Shown here: positions 36,848 to 45,818 of the stretch, one piece after another
Layout of the letters: each line of letters starts with the position of its first letter
Position numbering within the stretch: the stretch's first letter is position 1
Assembly (NCBI GenBank): GCA_963702535.1
Contig: CAVPDG010000025.1
Span: 186,001 to 250,000 of the forward strand
Direction: 5' to 3'
DNA length: 64,000 bases
Source: CAVPDG01 sp963702535
GTDB taxonomy: Bacteria > Chloroflexota > Anaerolineae > Anaerolineales > UBA4823
Translations under genes and position numbers: made by a program
The notes under the pieces: model-generated
Seen by the model: only the letters and a program-made list of their open reading frames with translations
Database searches by the model: none
What the model was told of the DNA's origin: nothing

Positions 36848-37641
36848 ATGCAACCCATAGCAGAAGCTGCGCCTGCAGTGGAAATGCGTAATATCAAGAA
36901 GAGCTTTGGGGCAGTTCAGGCGCTGCGCGGGATAAACCTGACATTGCACCATAATGAAATACTGGGCTTGTTAGGCGACAACGCCGCCGGAAAATCAACT
37001 TTGATGAAAGTGCTCAGCGGCGCTTACACCCCTGATGAAGGGGAGATCTTGATCGACGGCGAGAAGGTTAATCTACCGATCCATTTCATCCGCGCCGCAT
37101 GGGCATCGAGATGGTCTACCAGGACCTGGCCCTGGCTAATAACCTGGATGTGACTGCCAATGTTTTTCTCGGACGGGAAGAAGTTGGCACGAAACTTGGT
37201 CCAATCGGGGTTTTGAACAACCACCACATGGAGCAAGAGACCCAACGCCTGTTGGATCAACTCAAAATCGACATCCCATCCGTACGCTTGCTGGTCGAAC
37301 GGCTGTCTGGAGGCCAACGCCAGGCAGTGGCCATCGCCCGAGCTACAGCGTTCAATTCCAAGGTCACCATCATGGACGAACCTACAGCGGCATTGAGCGT
37401 GGCGGCCATCAGCAAGGTGCTTGACCTTGTGCGAGAGCTCAAAGCGCAGGGGGCTTCGATCATCATTATCAGCCACCGCCTGGAAGATATTTACCAGGTA
37501 AGCGATCGGATGATCATCCTGCGTCATGGGCGCAAGGTTCTCGATAGTCCCGTCGAAGGGGATCTCGATGAGTTTCGCGAGAAAGTGGTGGCCTATTTCA
37601 TTGGCGCTCGCGATGACTTTGCCATCAAAGAAGCTGAATAA
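36848..37641 (+). CDS. Sugar ABC transporter ATP-binding protein, single domain, one frameshift
   Basis: The first piece has GAVQALRGINLTLHHNEILG and Walker A GDNAAGKST. The frame breaks near 37090 and continues MGIEMVYQDLALANNLDVTAN, signature LSGGQRQAVAIARA, Walker B VTIMDEPTAAL and the switch His in IISHRLEDI. At about 264 residues it has one nucleotide-binding domain, unlike XylG/GguA, which have two in tandem; FrcA-type proteins have one. It powers the permease encoded 20 bases downstream. Confidence 0.92.
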
Positions 37642-37661
37642 TCCGCGGGGAGAGATTTAAA

Positions 37662-38848
37662 ATGACCTTCATCCAGGATGTGCAAAAATTATTTCGACAG
37701 AATATCCGTGAATACGGAATATATATCGCGTTTATCGTGATTATTCTGTTCTTTAACTTCACGACGGAAGGCCTCTTTCTTTCGCCAAGGAACATCGGCA
37801 ACCTGCTGAATGCCACAAGTTATATCGCCGTATTGGCGGTTGGCATGACCCTAGTCATAGTCATCCGGCATATCGACCTGTCGGTGGGTTTTCTGGCGGG
37901 TTTCCTGGGCGCGGTGGCGGCAATTGCCATGAAATCCTGGGGCTGGTCTTCCTATGCAACCATCCCGTTCGTGCTGGTGTTAGGAGTTTTTGCGGGGCTG
38001 ATTACTGGTTTTTTGGTGGCTGGGATGAAGATCCCGGCCTTTGTTGCAACTCTTGCCGGAGCACTGGTCTACCGGGGACTCCTGCAAACGGTAACGATGA
38101 GTACAGGCACCATCATCATCGCCGATGATTTTTTAATGCCATTGGCAACGGTTTTATCACCAATCTTCCGGATATTGGGATTTTAACAGACTTTAACAGG
38201 ACGACGCTTCTCCTCGGAATAATCGCCATCATCCTGTTTGTCAGGGGCGAGATCATATCACGCAGGAAGACACAGGCTTACCACTTTGAAGTATTACCGA
38301 GGAGCTTATTCATCCTTAAATTGGTAATTGTGTCGGCTTTGATTGGCGCGATCACCTGGGTGCTCGCAGGATACCAGGGCTTGACCTGGGCCGAAGTTGT
38401 CTTATTGGTAGTGGTATTCATTTACTCATTCATCACGACAAAAACGGTCACCGGCAGGCATATTTACGCAGTCGGCGGAAACCCAGAGGCGGCTGAGTTA
38501 AGCGGTATCAGTGTCAAGAATATTACCTACCTGGTTTTTGGATCGATGGGCTTGCTTACTGCAGTCTCAGCGATCATCTACGCCTCCTGGCTGCGCTCCG
38601 CTACAACGATTGCCGGAACCCTATTTGAATTGGATGCCATCGCTGCGGCGTTTGTCGGTGGTGTAGCAGTGGCCGGTGGAGTCGGCAGGGTTACCGGAGC
38701 GGTCGTCGGTGCGCTGGTCATGGCATCACTGACGAACGGCATGAACTTAATGGGCATCGACATATCGATGCAGTACATCGTCAGAGGCCTGGTGCTTGCG
38801 GCAGCAGTTATCTTTGACGTGACAACGCGAAAAACAACCCGGAAGTAG
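37662..38848 (+). CDS. Sugar ABC transporter permease (XylH/RbsC family), one frameshift
   Basis: The N-terminal part FRQNIREYGIYIAFIVIILFF and NLLNATSYIAVLAVGMTLVIV is typical of BPD_transp_2 permeases, with HIDLSVGFLAGFLGAVAAIA the conserved GGIDLSVG counterpart. The frame breaks near 38165 and continues TNLPDIGILTDFNRTTLLLG, then TGRHIYAVGGNPEAAELSGI, the signature loop, to 38848, for about 395 residues. It completes a binding protein-ATPase-permease importer, probably for an aldose such as xylose or galactose. Confidence 0.92.
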
Positions 38849-38866
38849 CGATAGGTCTTGTAGACA

Positions 38867-38897
38867 TGCGGTGCACCGCTTGCCACGGTGCACCGCA
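38867..38897. terminator. Bidirectional terminator
   Basis: TGCGGTGCACCG (38867-38878) pairs perfectly with 38886-38897; CGTTTTA follows on the plus strand. It lies between the converging permease and SCP2 genes. Confidence 0.8.
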
Positions 38898-38915
38898 CGT
38901 TTTAACGCTACCAGT

Positions 38916-39251
38916 TTAATTACCTGACATCTTGAAGAAGGTGGTGAGTTTCATCGCCAGATTGAGATCGCCCGCAAGCCGTAGTTTGCCCTGCATGAAG
39001 TATTGCATGCCGTTGGCTTTGCCCAGCAGCACATCGGCAAAGTCCTGGGCATCAGCGGTAAGGGTCACTCGTGGGCTGGGAGCGATGCCCTCAGCCACAG
39101 TACACTTGCCTTCATGGATGGTGATGATCCAATCCCCGCCCTGCTCGCCGGTCAGGCGATACTGGATCACAGCATCCACGCCTTCAGCCACTTCAGGCAT
39201 GAAAGCCTTCTCATGGTTTCGGATCAATTGTTGAACAGTATATTCTGCCAT
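38916..39251 (-). CDS. SCP2 sterol-carrier-like lipid-binding protein
   Basis: 111 residues: MAEYTVQQLIRNHEKAFMPE, then the SCP2 beta-sheet core with VDAVIQYRLTGEQGGDWIIT, RVTLTADAQDFADVLLGKAN and QYFMQGKLRLAGDLNLAMKL. SCP2 domains bind fatty acyl-CoA or other lipids. It is the last gene of the fatty-acid oxidation cluster, consistent with presenting substrates to the enzymes. Confidence 0.9.
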   Translation of the reverse strand: MAEYTVQQLIRNHEKAFMPEVAEGVDAVIQYRLTGEQGGDWIITIHEGKCTVAEGIAPSPRVTLTADAQDFADVLLGKANGMQYFMQGKLRLAGDLNLAMKLTTFFKMSGN

Positions 39252-39273
39252 TTCTCATCTCCTTAAAATTTGT

Positions 39274-39352
39274 GCACGGATAAACACGGATGATACGGAT
39301 TTCTAAAATCGAACGCAGATTCATCCGTGTTTATCCGTTAGATCCGTGTCCG
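39274..39352. mobile_element. MITE-like inverted repeat, solo element related to the GxxExxY element
   Basis: The left arm is GCACGGATAAACACGGATGA and the right arm, reversed, GGACACGGATCTAACGGATA then AACACGGATGAATC, with a short GAACGCA centre. The arms share ACGGATAAACACGGATGA. It fills the gap between the SCP2 start and the thiolase stop. The same motif borders the GxxExxY gene at 40575-40608 and 41104-41137. Confidence 0.7.
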
Positions 39353-39354
39353 AT

Positions 39355-40557
39355 TCAGTTGAGATTCTCAAAGATACCAGCCGCCCCCATACCGCCGCCG
39401 ATGCACATGCTGACCATGCCGAAGTGCACATCCCGGCGTTTCATCTCATAGATGAGCTGGGTGGTCAGCTTTGCGCCAGTACAGCCGAGGGGGTGCCCCA
39501 GGGCAATGGCGCCGCCGTTGACATTGGTGATCAATTCATCCAGCCCCACCTCCCGGATGACCGCCAGGCTCTGCGCGGCAAAGGCCTCGTTCAGCTCGAC
39601 CAAGCCAATCTCCTTGAGCGATAGACCAGCCAGCTTGAGCGCCTTGGGGATGGCGACAATGGGACCGATCCCCATGATCTCCGGCGGCACACCGCCTACG
39701 GCAAAAGCGATGAAACGCGCCAGCGGCTTCAAGCCCAGGGCTTCAGCTTTGGCTCTGGACATGACAACCACGCCAGCCGCGCCATCCGACATCTGCGATG
39801 AGTTGCCTGCTGTGACGACGCCGCCTTCCTTGAATGCAGGCTTAAGCTTTGCCAGGGCTTCCAGGCTGCTATCGGCGCGCGGCCCTTCATCCCGTTGAAA
39901 GACAAATGAGCGGCTTACCGCCTTATGCCCGTCACTGCCCGGTTCAACGACAGAGACCTGCACGGGGACGATCTCGGGGTCGAAGCGCCCGGAGCTCACG
40001 GCAGCCGCTGCCTTCTGGTGGCTGTGCAGAGAAAAGGCATCCTGGTCCTGGCGGCTGATCCCGTACTTAACCGAGACATTCTCGGCAGTGAGACCCATAC
40101 TGGTGAAAGCAGCCGGGTATTGCTCCGCGAGGTAAGGCATGGGCGAGAATTTTAAGCCGGTCATCGGGACCATGCTCATCGATTCGGTGCCGCCAGCAAT
40201 GACCACCTGCGCCTGCCCAGCCATAATGGCGAAAGCGCCATGCGCGATACTCTGCAAGCCAGACGAGCAGAAGCGGTTGATCGTCTCAGCGGGGACGCTG
40301 TTCGGCAGTCCGGCGCTGAGAGCGACCATGCGAGCCATATTCATACCTTGCTCGCCTTCTGGGAAGGCGCATCCCAGGATGACATCGTCGATATCCGCCG
40401 CGTCGAGAGCAGGCACGCGGTTTAGCAGCTCACGGATGACGGCGGAAGCCAGGTCATCCGGTCGTGTAGAGGCAAGCGAGCCGCGCTTGGCGCGCCCCAC
40501 AGCAGTTCTGGCGGCTGCAACGATGACGGCATCATGCAAAGAATCAAGTTTACTCAT
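39355..40557 (-). CDS. fadA: Acetyl-CoA acyltransferase (thiolase)
   Basis: 400 residues. Active-site Cys in NRFCSSGLQSIAHGAF (about residue 92), His in NVNGGAIALGHPLGCTGAK and the second Cys in SMCIGGGMGAAGIF near the C-terminus. The length and motifs are those of degradative thiolases, which cleave 3-ketoacyl-CoA with CoA at the end of each beta-oxidation round. Its substrate comes from the FadN-type protein encoded next. The assignment as FadA rather than a biosynthetic thiolase rests on this context. Confidence 0.93.
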   Translation of the reverse strand: MSKLDSLHDAVIVAAARTAVGRAKRGSLASTRPDDLASAVIRELLNRVPALDAADIDDVILGCAFPEGEQGMNMARMVALSAGLPNSVPAETINRFCSSGLQSIAHGAFAIMAGQAQVVIAGGTESMSMVPMTGLKFSPMPYLAEQYPAAFTSMGLTAENVSVKYGISRQDQDAFSLHSHQKAAAAVSSGRFDPEIVPVQVSVVEPGSDGHKAVSRSFVFQRDEGPRADSSLEALAKLKPAFKEGGVVTAGNSSQMSDGAAGVVVMSRAKAEALGLKPLARFIAFAVGGVPPEIMGIGPIVAIPKALKLAGLSLKEIGLVELNEAFAAQSLAVIREVGLDELITNVNGGAIALGHPLGCTGAKLTTQLIYEMKRRDVHFGMVSMCIGGGMGAAGIFENLN

Positions 40558-40574
40558 GAGTTACTCTCCTTGGG

Positions 40575-40608
40575 ATTGGACACGGATAAACACGGATGAC
40601 ACGGATTA
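40575..40608 (+). repeat. Left terminal inverted repeat of the GxxExxY element
   Basis: ATTGGACACGGAT (40575-40587) followed by AAACACGGATGACACGGATT. Its first 13 bases are the exact inverted match of 41125-41137. Confidence 0.8.
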
Positions 40609-40630
40609 AAAATCTGAGAACCGGTGGGCA

Positions 40631-41050
40631 TCATGGTCTTTCAGCCTCCTTTGTCCAGGTAAGCGATCCCTTTCTCTCGTTATCGTAAATCTTTCGGATA
40701 TGTTGAGGTTTTGGTCCAAAGTTCAGCAGAAGGCCAACTTCCATCCCTGTCGCCTTTAAGTAATTCAACAACTGGGCTTCATGCTCCTGGAGCAATTCAC
40801 GAACAGCTTTAAGCTCGAAAATCACCAAATCATTCACAACAATATCCGAGTACTATTCACCAACCAACTGTCCTTGATAATAGACATTGATTGGTTGCTG
40901 TTGCACAATGCTCAACCCCGCCCTCTTTAGCTCAATTGCCAAGGAGTTCTCATAAACTTTCTCTGAGAAACCATAACCCAACTGGTTGTAAACCACATAA
41001 AACGAACCAATTATGGTTTGAGTGAGGTCGCTGTGCTTCCCGGAAAACAA
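40631..41050 (-). pseudogene. GxxExxY-family protein with internal amber codon
   Basis: From ATG 41050 the product reads MFSGKHSDLTQTIIGSFYVV and contains the family signature LGYGFSEKVYENSL (G-x-x-E-x-x-Y). It stops after YQGQLVGE at an in-frame TAG (40853-40855), and the same frame then continues YSDIVVNDLVIFELKAV, NYLKATGMEVGLLLNFG and DNERKG to 40631. Relatives usually have a Tyr just after GE, so TAG probably replaces a Tyr codon. The fold is nuclease-like (the D..EhKA pattern of the PD-(D/E)xK type is visible as DIVV...FELKA). The role of the family is unknown. Confidence 0.82.
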
Positions 41051-41103
41051 CTCTGGCCTCCGTTGATTGTCGCTCTTCTACCCTTACCTACGATCTTCGC
41101 TCT

Positions 41104-41137
41104 TTATCCGTGTTTATCCGTTCAATCCGTGTCCAAT
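41104..41137 (+). repeat. Right terminal inverted repeat of the GxxExxY element
   Basis: TTATCCGTGTTTATCCGTTC then ATCCGTGTCCAAT (41125-41137). The last 13 bases are the inverted copy of 40575-40587, and the end touches the stop codon of the next gene. Confidence 0.8.
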
Positions 41138-43561
41138 TAATTTCTCAACGGTTTGCCGGTCTGCAATATGTTCCACATGCGCGCCTGGGTCTTCTGCTCG
41201 CCGCAAAGGGACAGGAAAGCCTCACGTTCGAGATCGAGGATATACTGCTCAGCCACCCAGGCAGGAGAGCTGATATCGCCGCCGGTCAGGACATTCGCCA
41301 GCTTGCCGGCGATATGGGCTTCATATTCGGTGATATAGCCGCCTTCCTTCATCATATAGATACCCACCCGCAGCGCGCCGAGGGCATCTCGACCCGCGGC
41401 GTAGATTTTCTCGGGCAACGGCGGCTGGTAGCCGGTCGAGACCAGGTGCAGGACCTCCTTCTTGGCTTCGCTCAAGAGCAGGTCGCGGTTGAGCACTATC
41501 CGGTCGCGCGGGCTGAGGAATCCCATCTGGCGCGCTTCTTCGGCGCTTGTGGCAACCTTTGCCAGGCCGATCTGCTCGAATGCCCGCTGCAGGAAGGGCA
41601 GAACCTCGACGTTCTTGGTCTGCTGGGCAGGATTGACCAGGCGGCGTAACATCTCCTTGGTGCCGCCCCAGGCGGGTATGACGCCTGCCCCGATCTCAAC
41701 CAGTCCCATATACAGCTCAGCGCCAGCGACAATGCGGCTGGTGTGCATGGGGATCTCTGCGCCGCCGCCCAATGCCAGCCCTGCCGGCGCGCCGACAACC
41801 GGTCTGGGGAAATAACGCATGCGCATGTTGAGGTCTTGCCCGCCCTTGACCATGTTATTCAAATCGTCCCACATCCCCCCCTGGGCAGCCATTACTGCCA
41901 GGAAGAGATTTGCGCCAGCGCTGAAGTTCTCCGCTTCGCTGCCGATCACCAATCCCTCGAAATCAAGAATGGCGCAATCCAGGGCATCGTTGAGCATGCC
42001 CAGGATATCGGCGTCGAGTGTGTTCATTTTGGTATGGAATTCAACACAAGCCACTCCATCGCCCAGGTCAATCAGAGAGGCGCCCAGGTTCTTCTTGACC
42101 AGCTTGCCCGCCGCCTTTTGTTCCCTGAGCAGGACCAGACCTACGGGGCGGGGGATCGGCTCATATCCTCGGCGCGCAGGGTTGTAGACACCCACCTGCG
42201 TATCGCCGGCGTACTGGTAAAAAGATGGACAGCCGCTCTCCAGCATTCTCCTGCACCCAGGTATGGGGCGGAAAGCCGGCGGCGGTCATGGCGGGGATGG
42301 TCTCCGCAACTCCAAGCATATCCCAGATCTCGAATGGACCCGCCTCACGACCAAAACCCCAGCGCATCGCGTCGTCGATAGCCTTGGGCGTATCTGCGAT
42401 CTCGGGAATACGGTCACAGGCGTAAGCCAGACCCTGGTAGGTAATGGCGCGTACGAGCTGACCAGCCCGGTCATCGGCTGCCAGCAGGACCTTCAAACGC
42501 TTGCCCAGGTCAGGCTCGTCTTTAACCTTGCCGATCGAATCAAACCGTACCTTTTTGGACGGCTCGTGCTCCATCGTCTGCAGGTTGAGGACATAGAACT
42601 CTTTGCCGCCATCCGCAGTTCGCACCTCCTTGTAGAAACCCTGCTTGGTCTTGGTACCCAGCCAGCCGCGTTCATTCATGGTGCGGATCAGCTTTTGCAC
42701 CGCCTCCGAGCGCATGTAACGCAGAGCCAGCTCGTCGTGCGGGATCGCGGGAGCCAGGTTCTTGCCCACATGCTCCCAGACATCCAGCCCAACCAGGTCG
42801 AATAGTCGGAAGGTAGCTGTCTTGGGATTGCCGATGGGCGGTCCGGTGACCGCGTCGACCTCCTCCACGCTATAACCGTTTTGCAGCACATAATCGGTCA
42901 GGAAGCTGGCGGTGCCGGAAAAGATGCGGTTGGCGATGAAATTGGGAGTATCTTTGGCAATGACAATACCCTTCCCCAGGCGGTACTCGCCGAAGCGACA
43001 GATGAGGTCCACGACTTCCGGCAAGGTATCCGCGGTGGGGATAACCTCCAGCAGTTTCAGGTAGCGCGGCGGGTTGAAGAAATGGGTGCCCAGGAAATGC
43101 TTGCGGAAGCCTTCAGAAAGCCCTTCAGCAATCGATGCGATGGGAATACCCGATGTGTTGGTGCTGACAATGGTATTCGGCGCACGGACCGCGTCGATGC
43201 GTTGCATGAGCTGGCGCTTGATTGCCAGGTTCTCCACGATCACTTCAATGATCCAGTCAGCGCTTTCTACGGCTGCGAAATCATCTTCCAGGTTACCGGT
43301 GGTCACCAGGGCAGCCTGCTCCGGCGTAAAAAAGCTCGCCGGGCGAGATTTGAGGGCGCGCTCGAAACCGTCTTTCACGATCCGGTTGCGCACCGCAGGG
43401 TCAGCCAGTGACAAGCCCCTGGCCTCTTCATCAGGAGTGAGCTTATTGGGGATGATGTCCAGCAGGGTCACCGGGACGCCAGCATTCGCCAGGTGCGCAG
43501 CGATTCCCGCCCCCATCGTCCCGGCGCCGATCACAACAGCACGGTGGATCTTGTATATCAT
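41137..43561 (-). CDS. fadN: FadN-type 3-hydroxyacyl-CoA dehydrogenase/enoyl-CoA hydratase, one frameshift
   Basis: The N-terminal half (43561 to about 42230) starts IHRAVVIGAGTMGAGIAAHLA (NAD fold) with HFFNPPRYLKLLEVIP, KDTPNFIANRIF and ETADWII-like VESADWIIEVI. The frame breaks near 42225. The C-terminal half holds a crotonase domain: SLIDLGDGVACVEFHTKMN, GSEAENFSAGANLF, PAGLALGGGAEIPMH and GAGVIPAWGGTKE. The total of about 805 residues and the dehydrogenase-first order are those of Bacillus-type FadN. It catalyses the hydration and second oxidation steps of beta-oxidation. Confidence 0.93.
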
Positions 43562-43575
43562 GGGTCCTCCTTCCT

Positions 43576-44478
43576 TTAGGGCTGATAGATGGCAAAATTA
43601 TCGAAAAACGCTTCAAAAGGCGTCTCCATGCGGCTGACAGCCAGGAGACCAACAGCGCCATTGGCAAAATCGTCGTCTTTTACCTGCAGTAATAACTGAC
43701 CGTTAGCATAAAGGGAGAGCGTCTCGCCGATGCACTCAGCGCGCACCCGGTTCGCTGAGCCGCTCTTGATCACGCCAGATGGGTCGACCCCTTCTTGGAT
43801 GAACTCAAATTCGCCCCCTTCCATTTTAGCGATGCCAAAATCCCCATCGCTGGAGATTACCAGCGCATAATAGTTATCCGCGTCCTGATGCCGGCACACC
43901 AAACCGGCATAGCCGGTTTTTGCCCCTGCCAGGCGCAGGGTATCCACCTCCACAATAACATCATCAAAGCTCTGATCACGGGTGCTCCAGATGGGAGCGT
44001 TTTTGATGTTGATTGAAATCTTATAACCTCCGTCAGTCAACTCCAGGCTGAACCGCTTATTTTGCTCGGTGTACCAGTAATTCTCATCTGAGAAATCATC
44101 CTCGAAGATGAGCACGGCGGGTGGGGTCGGGGTCAGGCTGGGTGTGGGCGTTGCTGTCGTTGTGAGCGTGGCTGTGAGAGAAGCCTGCACGGTTTGCGCA
44201 GGTTGCTCCGTGGTGGGCAACCCAGGCATCTGACCGGTCTCAACCGGCGCCTCGGCAGATGTGGATGGAACCAGTGCAGTCAGCTGGGCAGAGAGGGTTT
44301 CAGCTGCCTGAGTGTAGATCAGAACAGTATCGGTCGCTGGCGCAGGCGTGCCCCGCGGCAGGTTGCAACCAGCTAGGGGGAGCAGGAACAGCAACACAAC
44401 GATCCATAACTCCTTGCCGCGTGCAGCCTTGATTGGATCATCACGATGGTTCACGGGTCTTCGCCTGGATTGAAACAT
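43576..44478 (-). CDS. Lipoprotein with concanavalin/LamG-like domain
   Basis: 300 residues. A signal with lipobox PLAGC near residue 38 is followed by a Thr/Pro-rich linker (TATPTPSLTPTPP). From residue 125 there is a beta-sandwich with IFEDDFSDENYWYTEQNKRF, GYAGLVCRHQDADNYYALVI, RVRAECIGETLSLYANGQLL and FFDNFAIYQP, the pattern of DUF1080/laminin-G-like domains. It is probably anchored outside the membrane. Its role in a fatty-acid gene cluster is unclear. It starts three bases after the CorC-like gene. Confidence 0.7.
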   Translation of the reverse strand: MFQSRRRPVNHRDDPIKAARGKELWIVVLLFLLPLAGCNLPRGTPAPATDTVLIYTQAAETLSAQLTALVPSTSAEAPVETGQMPGLPTTEQPAQTVQASLTATLTTTATPTPSLTPTPPAVLIFEDDFSDENYWYTEQNKRFSLELTDGGYKISINIKNAPIWSTRDQSFDDVIVEVDTLRLAGAKTGYAGLVCRHQDADNYYALVISSDGDFGIAKMEGGEFEFIQEGVDPSGVIKSGSANRVRAECIGETLSLYANGQLLLQVKDDDFANGAVGLLAVSRMETPFEAFFDNFAIYQP

Positions 44479-44481
44479 GGG

Positions 44482-45807
44482 TCATCTCTTGTCCTGATGT
44501 TTGGGTGAGTCGGCGATCGGGGCAACCAGCACTTTATCGACGCGAAAACCATCCATATCCATAACTTCAAAGTGCATGCCACCCCAATCGAAGCTGTCTG
44601 CAGCGCTCGGGATGCGCCCCAGGTATGACATAACGAAGCCCCCCAGGGTTTGGTAGTGACCGCGGCTCTCATCGGGCAAACTCGCGAGACGGAAAAGCTC
44701 CTTGAACTCGTCCACCGGCAGCTTGCCGTCCACCAGCCAGGAACCGTCTTCGCGCTGGACCACCTCCGGCTCAACCACATCACTTTCATCCGGGATATCG
44801 CCAACGATGGATTCGAGGATATCGAAGGCGGTCACCAAGCCTTGCAAGCCGCCGTACTCATCGATCACCAGGGCGGTATGGACGCGCGACTGGCGAAATA
44901 ATTCCAGCACTTTGAGGGCTGGCATGCTCTCGGGGACGATGAGCGGCTGCACTATGCAGGCGTTCAGATCCAAATCTTGCCCCGAGATAGCTCGCTCGAG
45001 AAGATCCTTAGCCTGGACGATGCCCAAGAGCTCATCCAGGCTGCCGCGGGCGACGGGATAGCGCCCGTGGTCGCTGGCGATGATCTTGCGCCTTGTCTCC
45101 TCAGGCGGGTCTTCCACGTCCAGCCAGACGATCTCGGTGCGGGTGGTCATCAGCCTACCCACACTGCGATCCCCCAGGCGGAAAACCGCCTCAACCATAT
45201 CCTGCTCAGCCTCGGCAAAAATGCCTGCGCGGCGCCCCTGGTCGATAAGCACTTTGATCTCTTCCTCGGTGACTGGCGCTTCGGCAGAAGGTTTATATCC
45301 GACGATCTTGAGCACAAGATCTGTTGACCAGCTTAACAGCCGCACCAGCGGAGAGGTGAGACGCGAGAGAAAGCTCATAGGGGCGGCAGCCGATGCAGCG
45401 ATTTGCTCCGCGTGGCTCAACCCCAGGCGTTTGGGCGCCAGCTCGCCAAGGACCAACGAGAAGTAGGTGATCACCAGCACAACCAGGAAAACACCGATCG
45501 CCTCACTGTATGGGGCAAGCCAGGGGATGGATTGCAGGCTGGCAGCGATGCTTTCCGCAATGGTCGCCCCACCGAAGGCGCCAGCCAGGATCCCGACCAG
45601 GGTGATGCCGATCTGGACGGTTGATAGGAAATCAGCCGGATGTGTAGCCAGCTCCAGCGCCAGGCGAGCCTTCGCATTGCCCTGCTCACTGAGCTGCTGC
45701 AGCCTGGCTTTGCGCACTGAGACCACCGCGATCTCTGTCATAGCCAGCAAGCCGTTGAACAAGATCAGAGCCAGGAGGATCAGGACTTCAAGGGCAATAC
45801 TATTCAT
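44482..45807 (-). CDS. HlyC/CorC-type transporter (CNNM and CBS domains)
   Basis: 441 residues. The N-terminal CNNM/DUF21 domain has four hydrophobic segments with MTEIAVVSVRKARLQQLSEQ and LVLGELAPKRLGL. Two CBS domains follow (about 215-335) with MTTRTEIVWLDVEDPPEE, GRYPVARGSLDELLGIVQAK and VIDEYGGLQGLVTAFDILE. The C-terminal CorC domain has DGSWLVDGKLPVDEF and GRIPSAADSF. Such proteins are linked to Mg or other divalent cation transport. It shares strand and spacing with the surrounding lipoproteins. Confidence 0.92.
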   Translation of the reverse strand: MNSIALEVLILLALILFNGLLAMTEIAVVSVRKARLQQLSEQGNAKARLALELATHPADFLSTVQIGITLVGILAGAFGGATIAESIAASLQSIPWLAPYSEAIGVFLVVLVITYFSLVLGELAPKRLGLSHAEQIAASAAAPMSFLSRLTSPLVRLLSWSTDLVLKIVGYKPSAEAPVTEEEIKVLIDQGRRAGIFAEAEQDMVEAVFRLGDRSVGRLMTTRTEIVWLDVEDPPEETRRKIIASDHGRYPVARGSLDELLGIVQAKDLLERAISGQDLDLNACIVQPLIVPESMPALKVLELFRQSRVHTALVIDEYGGLQGLVTAFDILESIVGDIPDESDVVEPEVVQREDGSWLVDGKLPVDEFKELFRLASLPDESRGHYQTLGGFVMSYLGRIPSAADSFDWGGMHFEVMDMDGFRVDKVLVAPIADSPKHQDKR

Positions 45808-45818
45808 CGATCCATCAA

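Noticed and set aside
40558..41137. Possible CRISPR-like array from the repeated ACGGATAAACACGG units
   Set aside because: The units are irregular in spacing, partly inverted, lack equal-length spacers, and flank a gene; no cas gene is present.
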